Shown here: positions 60,003-64,000 of the stretch, piece after piece
Numbering within the stretch: position 1 is the stretch's first letter
Layout of the letters: each line of letters begins with the position of its first letter
Assembly: GCA_900548905.1 (NCBI GenBank)
Contig: URMK01000021.1
Location: 35,317-99,316 of the forward strand
Length of the DNA stretch: 64,000 nucleotides
Source: an uncultured Lachnospiraceae bacterium
GTDB taxonomy: Bacteria; Bacillota; Clostridia; Lachnospirales; Lachnospiraceae
Reading direction: 5' to 3'
The notes under the pieces: model-generated
Seen by the model: the letters and a program-made list of their open reading frames with translations, nothing else
The model's database searches: none
Told to the model about the DNA's origin: nothing
Position numbers and translations under genes: made by a program

Positions 60003-62447
60003 ATGCGGAATATTACAATAACGGGAGCACGGGAAGGTAATTTAAAAAACATCTCCCTGGAAATCCCCAGAGACAGGCTGGTGGTGCTCACAGGAGTGTC
60101 CGGTTCCGGAAAGACCACGCTGGCTATGGATGTGCTGTATAACGAATGTCAGAGACAGTATCTGGAGGCCATGGCCTTTCAGGGCATCAGTAAGCCGGAG
60201 GCGGAATCCGTTCAGGGCGCATCCCCGGCCATTCAGATTTCCCAGAACGGCTATGGCCATAATCCGCGATCTTCGGTGGGCACGGTTACCGATATTTATA
60301 CGGATCTGCGGATGATTTTCGAAAAATTGGGAAAGCGTACCTGCCCTTTCTGTGGCAGCGCCATTTTTTCCGGAGAATGCAAAGAGGAAACGGAAAAGAA
60401 GGGAGAGGATTTCCGGGTTTATATGTACTGCAGCAGCTGCGGCAGACGTATGGATAAGCTGACCCGGACCTGGTTTTCCTTTAATACCAGGGAAGGGGCC
60501 TGTCCTGTCTGCCAGGGTATGGGGAAAGTGATGGCTGTCCGGGAAGAGAATGTACTGCATGAGGAGCTTTCCCTGGAAGAGGGGGCTGTGGATTATTGGG
60601 AAAGCAGATACGGAGAATACCAGACCCAGGCGCTATATGCCGCTTTTTCCCACTATGGCATCCCCTTTCAGCCGGGTACTGCCGTGAAGGATTTTACGCC
60701 TCTGCAGAAGGTGCTCCTTTGCTATGGCGTGGAGGACAGCCGGGTAAAAGAGGCTTTTCCGAATATCAATCCGCCTAAAACCGTGGCCGGAGGCCGTGTG
60801 GAGGGTTGTTTTCCTATCCTGTGGCGCAGATTGTCGGAAAAACAGGGAAATCTGGATAAAAAGGAACGTTACTTTGAGGAAAGGGAATGTCCCGAATGCC
60901 ATGGGGAACGTCTTGGACAAGTAAGCCGCCGGGTAACGGTAATGGATACCAGACTTCCGGAGCTGGCGGTGCTTTCTCTGGAAGAATTATATGACTGGTT
61001 ATCCCGGCTGGCAGGACAGATGAAAGAGAACGAGGCCGCCCTGACCCGTGTTTATGTCCAGGATCTGCAGACAAAAATAAGCCGGATCATCCGTGTCGGC
61101 CTGGGATACCTTTCCCTGGACAGACAGACGGGGACTTTGTCCGGGGGAGAGGCACGGCGGCTGAAGCTTGCGGCGGCCCTGGATTCCCAGATCAGCGGAA
61201 TCATTTATATCCTGGATGAGCCGACTGTGGGCCTGCATCCGAAGGATACGGCCGGAGTAATGGATATCCTGAAAAAACTGAAAAGCCTGGGTAATACAGT
61301 ACTTGTAATAGAGCATGATACCGATGTGATGAAGGAAGCGGATCAGATCATCGATATCGGCCCGGGAAGCGGCAGGTTCGGAGGCTGTGTGGTAGGGCAG
61401 GGAAACTGGGCGGAACTGCTTTTGCAGGAAAACTCAGTCACCGGGAGGTATCTGAACCAGCCTAAGATCTATCCCAGCCGTTTCCGTACGGGCGGGACGC
61501 ACAAACTGACCATACGGAATGCCTGTATCCATAATCTGAAAGGGATACGGGTGGATATCCCGACATCCTGCCTTATCGGGGTAACAGGGGTTTCCGGTTC
61601 GGGAAAGTCCACGCTTATTTTTGATGTCCTTGCGAAAGGGGAAGGCGTGGAGGGAATGCAGTATTTCGACCGTATTGTTACGGTGGAACAGCATGCCCTT
61701 ACCCGCATGAAACGTTCCAATGTGGCCACTTATTCCGGGGTTTATGAGGGGATCCGTAAAGTGTATGCTTCTTTGCCGGAAGCCAGAAAGGCCGGTCTGG
61801 GTGCCGGTGATTTTTCCTTTAACTCTAAAGGAGGCCGGTGTGAAAACTGCCAGGGGCTTGGGTACGTAGTAAGCAATATGCTTTTTTTTGAGGACAGGGA
61901 GGTGACCTGTCCTGTATGCGGCGGCAGACAGTTCGCGGATCCGGTGCTGGCGATAACCTATAAGGGTCGTTCCATCCACGATATGCTTCATACCAGTGTG
62001 GAAGAGGCAGCCGGACTGCTTGGGGAATATCCGAAGCTTCTGCCTGTGCTGGAACTTTTGCAGGAGGTGGGACTTGGATATCTGGAACTGGGGCAGACCC
62101 TCACAACTTTGTCGGGAGGAGAAGGACAGCGGCTGAAGCTGGCGGGAGAACTTTCCGGCAGCCGGGGTGGCCGGGGACTTTATCTTCTGGACGAACCTAC
62201 TACGGGCCTTCATGCTCTGGATGTGGAGCATTTCCTGAAGCTTCTGAACCGAATGGTGGATGCGGGGAATACGGTTATCGTAGTGGAACATAATCTGCAG
62301 CTTATCCGCTGTTGTGATTATATTGTGGATTTGGGGCCGGAAGGAGGCATCCGCGGAGGAGAACTGGTGGCAGCAGGGACGCCGTTAGCCATTATGGAGA
62401 ATCCACGCTCCGTAACCGGAAAATACTTGAAGAAAATGGAGGAATGA
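60003..62447 (+). CDS. UvrA-like ABC protein (short, UvrA2 type)
   Basis: 814 residues with AAGGAGTAAAC before the ATG. It has two ABC halves: LTGVSGSGKTTLAMDVLYNE with TLSGGEARRLKLAAALDSQI and YILDEPTVGLHP; then IGVTGVSGSGKSTLIFDVLA (about 530), TLSGGEGQRLKLAGELSG and YLLDEPTTGLHALD. Zinc modules are CPFCGSAIF/CSSC and CENCQGLGYV/CPVCGG. Normal UvrA has about 940 residues; the missing part is around the UvrB-binding domain, so this is a UvrA2-type protein linked to drug or stress resistance rather than core repair. Confidence 0.88.
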   Translation: MRNITITGAREGNLKNISLEIPRDRLVVLTGVSGSGKTTLAMDVLYNECQRQYLEAMAFQGISKPEAESVQGASPAIQISQNGYGHNPRSSVGTVTDIYTDLRMIFEKLGKRTCPFCGSAIFSGECKEETEKKGEDFRVYMYCSSCGRRMDKLTRTWFSFNTREGACPVCQGMGKVMAVREENVLHEELSLEEGAVDYWESRYGEYQTQALYAAFSHYGIPFQPGTAVKDFTPLQKVLLCYGVEDSRVKEAFPNINPPKTVAGGRVEGCFPILWRRLSEKQGNLDKKERYFEERECPECHGERLGQVSRRVTVMDTRLPELAVLSLEELYDWLSRLAGQMKENEAALTRVYVQDLQTKISRIIRVGLGYLSLDRQTGTLSGGEARRLKLAAALDSQISGIIYILDEPTVGLHPKDTAGVMDILKKLKSLGNTVLVIEHDTDVMKEADQIIDIGPGSGRFGGCVVGQGNWAELLLQENSVTGRYLNQPKIYPSRFRTGGTHKLTIRNACIHNLKGIRVDIPTSCLIGVTGVSGSGKSTLIFDVLAKGEGVEGMQYFDRIVTVEQHALTRMKRSNVATYSGVYEGIRKVYASLPEARKAGLGAGDFSFNSKGGRCENCQGLGYVVSNMLFFEDREVTCPVCGGRQFADPVLAITYKGRSIHDMLHTSVEEAAGLLGEYPKLLPVLELLQEVGLGYLELGQTLTTLSGGEGQRLKLAGELSGSRGGRGLYLLDEPTTGLHALDVEHFLKLLNRMVDAGNTVIVVEHNLQLIRCCDYIVDLGPEGGIRGGELVAAGTPLAIMENPRSVTGKYLKKMEE

Positions 62448-62449
62448 AT

Positions 62450-63472
62450 ATGAGATATCCGACTTTTTTACAGGAACAGGGGACCATCGGATTTGCAGCC
62501 CCGTCTTTTGGCTGTGCGATCGAGCCTTACAAAACCGCTTTTCTGCATGCGCAGGAAAAGCTGACCGGTATGGGGTATCGGCTGGATTTGGGACCAAACT
62601 GCTATGCCCGGGAAGGGATAGGGATCAGCAATACTCCCGAAAGATGCGCAAAAGAACTGACGGAATACCTCCTTACTGACAAAAACGATATTCTCATCTC
62701 CTGCGGGGGAGGGGAGCTGATGTGCGAAATCCTGGATTACGTAGACTTTGATGCGATCCGGAAAGCACAGCCCAAATGGTACATGGGCTATTCCGACAAT
62801 ACAAACATGACATTTCTGCTTACTACGCTCTGTGATACGGCTTCCGTGTACGGGCCGTGTGCAGGCTCCTTCGGCATGGAACCATGGCATGAATCCATTC
62901 AGGATGCCCTGGATTTGCTCCGGGGCCGGAAACTGGTTATGAAAGGATACGAAAAGTGGGAGAAAGAACCTTATGAATCCGACGAAAATCCGCTGGTACC
63001 CTATCATTTGACGGAAACACGTCTCCTTCGCAGCTTTCCGGAAGGAGACAGTACGTTTTCCGGAAGACTGATAGGAGGCTGCATGGACTGCCTGGTAACC
63101 CTTCTGGGGACCTGCTATGACCGGGTAGGGGACTTTAGTAAGAACTATGAGAAGGACGGCTTCATATGGTTCCTGGAATCCTGTGACCTGAATGTATTTT
63201 CCATCCGCCGGGCTATCTGGCAGATGCAGCATGCCGGCTGGTTTTCTCATGTAAAGGGCTTCCTCATCGGACGTCCTCTGGTATTCGGACAGGAGATGAT
63301 GGGATTGGATCAGTATCATGCCGTTTATGATTTGCTTAAGGAATACCAGGTACCGGTTATCATGGATGTGGATTTGGGACATCTTCCGCCGATGATGCCT
63401 CTGGTTACAGGAAGCCTTGCCACCGTAACGGTGCAGGGAAATGAACTGGAAATAAAAATGGAATTAAAATAA
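62450..63472 (+). CDS. LD-carboxypeptidase/MccF-like peptidase (S66)
   Basis: 340 residues from the ATG at 62450 (GGAGG seven bases upstream); the ATG at 62444 overlaps the uvrA2-like stop. The Ser-Glu-His set is visible: MGYSDNTNMTFLL (Ser near 110), WFLESCDLNVF (Glu near 240) and DVDLGHLPPMMPLVTG (His near 310). S66 enzymes trim murein tetrapeptides or, as MccF, inactivate microcin C-type antibiotics. Coupling to a UvrA2-type protein suggests a resistance operon. Confidence 0.88.
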   Translation: MRYPTFLQEQGTIGFAAPSFGCAIEPYKTAFLHAQEKLTGMGYRLDLGPNCYAREGIGISNTPERCAKELTEYLLTDKNDILISCGGGELMCEILDYVDFDAIRKAQPKWYMGYSDNTNMTFLLTTLCDTASVYGPCAGSFGMEPWHESIQDALDLLRGRKLVMKGYEKWEKEPYESDENPLVPYHLTETRLLRSFPEGDSTFSGRLIGGCMDCLVTLLGTCYDRVGDFSKNYEKDGFIWFLESCDLNVFSIRRAIWQMQHAGWFSHVKGFLIGRPLVFGQEMMGLDQYHAVYDLLKEYQVPVIMDVDLGHLPPMMPLVTGSLATVTVQGNELEIKMELK

Positions 63473-63499
63473 AGCCCCGTACCGGAAAAAGAACCTACA

Positions 63500-63539
63500 A
63501 AAAAGCGGAGACCTTTTCTGGAAAGGTTTCCGCTTTTAT
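63500..63539 (+). terminator. Terminator after the S66 peptidase gene
   Basis: AAAAGCGGA/TCCGCTTTT with inner ACCTTT/AAAGGT stem. Confidence 0.85.
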
Positions 63540-63579
63540 CAGATGTGTCAGCCGGTGATAAAGAATGCAGGGCGTATTG

Positions 63580-63723
63580 TCATTTCATTATCGGCGTTCC
63601 GAAACGAACTCTTCGGTAAATTTTCTGGATGATAACAACAGGAAGACTGACAACCAGATATACAGTGGAAAGGATTCCTGCAAGGCCACCCACAATCATG
63701 ATGATAAGCATTCCGATATTCAT
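63580..63723 (-). CDS. Small single-span membrane protein (47 residues)
   Basis: The minus-strand frame starts at 63723 with AGGGG nine bases upstream: MNIGMLIIMIVGGLAGILST + VYLVVSLPVVIIQ, then the basic tail KIYRRVRFGTPIMK. It has one long hydrophobic span and a positive-inside tail. I do not recognise it; similar tiny membrane proteins are regulators or subunits. The convergent terminator at 63500-63539 also serves it. Confidence 0.6.
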   Translation of the reverse strand: MNIGMLIIMIVGGLAGILSTVYLVVSLPVVIIQKIYRRVRFGTPIMK

Positions 63724-63851
63724 ATATATGTTCCCCTTTTTATTCAGACTTATTAATGTCAGACCTATTTTAGCAATGTGCCCGGACAGTGAAAAGGGTT
63801 TTGACGGATGCTTAACACAATTCTAGCATCTTATTAGCAATATCTTAGCGG

Positions 63852-63888
63852 AGCACCGCGAGTTACAGTTCGCGCCCCCTGTGGTGCT
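63852..63888. repeat. Hairpin near the right edge
   Basis: AGCACC/GGTGCT outside and CGCGA/TCGCG inside. The remaining bases to 64000 are GC-rich and show no gene; the window ends there. Confidence 0.4.
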
Positions 63889-64000
63889 GCCGCGTGGTTT
63901 TGCCCTCCCGCTTTCCCCTCCCGGCTTTTCCCAGGGGCAGCGGGACTGCAAGGTTCCTTCCAGGGGCCGCTCTCGCTCGGCTAAAAACGCAGCAGTACTA

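Noticed and set aside
1..64000. CRISPR arrays, tRNA and rRNA genes, IS transposases and replication origins
   Set aside because: Looked for repeats with regular spacing, cloverleaf ends, transposase motifs and DnaA-box clusters; none was seen.

Overview
The window looks like chromosome of a gut-type Clostridia bacterium, most likely Lachnospiraceae, carrying a prophage or phage-tail island at its left end. The evidence is the strong AGGAGG ribosome sites, moderate base composition, and a gene set of NrtR/PnuC/NadR, FeoAB, a class I LysRS, a GH2 beta-galactosidase, a GPH symporter, a yjdF riboswitch and many small regulators. There are no rRNA, tRNA or CRISPR sequences. Identities are read from motifs; no database search was run.

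Bases 1-11,220 (minus strand) hold phage tail morphogenesis genes: a tape-measure gene cut by the left edge, a chaperone-sized protein, a holin-like membrane protein, a tail-tube-like protein and neck-sized proteins. The tape-measure gene is interrupted by a 358-nt sequence (2220-2577). It has the layout of a small group I intron: a P1 helix with a U-G pair at the splice site, P3, P8 and P9 helices, a terminal G, and flanking exons that join in frame. Upstream of the tail genes there are no head genes. Instead there is a 934-residue protein with the motif order of single-subunit two-barrel RNA polymerases (the YonO/QDE-1 superfamily), ending in a DHDSD metal-binding motif.

Bases 11,220-13,900 are the most unusual part. 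A strong promoter is wrapped by two LexA/DinR boxes. A convergent promoter makes a roughly 117-nt RNA, ending at a strong terminator, that is antisense to the leader of the LexA-controlled transcript. That leader encodes a 23-residue peptide and continues towards a protein fusing a sigma-70-like N-terminus to a DUF262 (DGxQR) domain. A single-chain polymerase beside a sigma-DUF262 fusion under damage control is the best candidate here for an undescribed system, either a phage late-transcription module or a defence-like cassette.

Bases 14,100-31,700 are an ordinary but patchy chromosomal stretch: a degenerate HAD-kinase fusion, a frameshifted GNAT gene, two Cys-rich DUF3795-type proteins (16.2 and 45.1 kb), an orphan PD-(D/E)xK nuclease, a Nudix enzyme, a multicopper oxidase, a CotS/APH-type kinase, an AT-rich toroid-like protein, and MerR, TetR and AraC regulators. 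They are followed by yjdF with its riboswitch, the NrtR-PnuC-NadR NAD salvage operon with tandem operators, a DUF2461 protein and an ECF sigma factor.

Bases 31,900-53,100 hold signalling and sugar metabolism: a diguanylate cyclase, a GH106-like glycosidase under a cre box, carB, a B12-binding-type radical SAM protein, a MATE exporter divergent from its PadR regulator, a chemoreceptor, a GPH symporter-GH13-LacZ cluster and a class I aldolase. Bases 53,500-64,000 hold FeoAB, a sulfatase, a class I LysRS fused to a tRNA-binding domain, a UvrA2-type ABC protein with an S66 carboxypeptidase, and a 47-residue membrane protein. A palindromic repeat built on GTAACAGTTC is scattered between genes.
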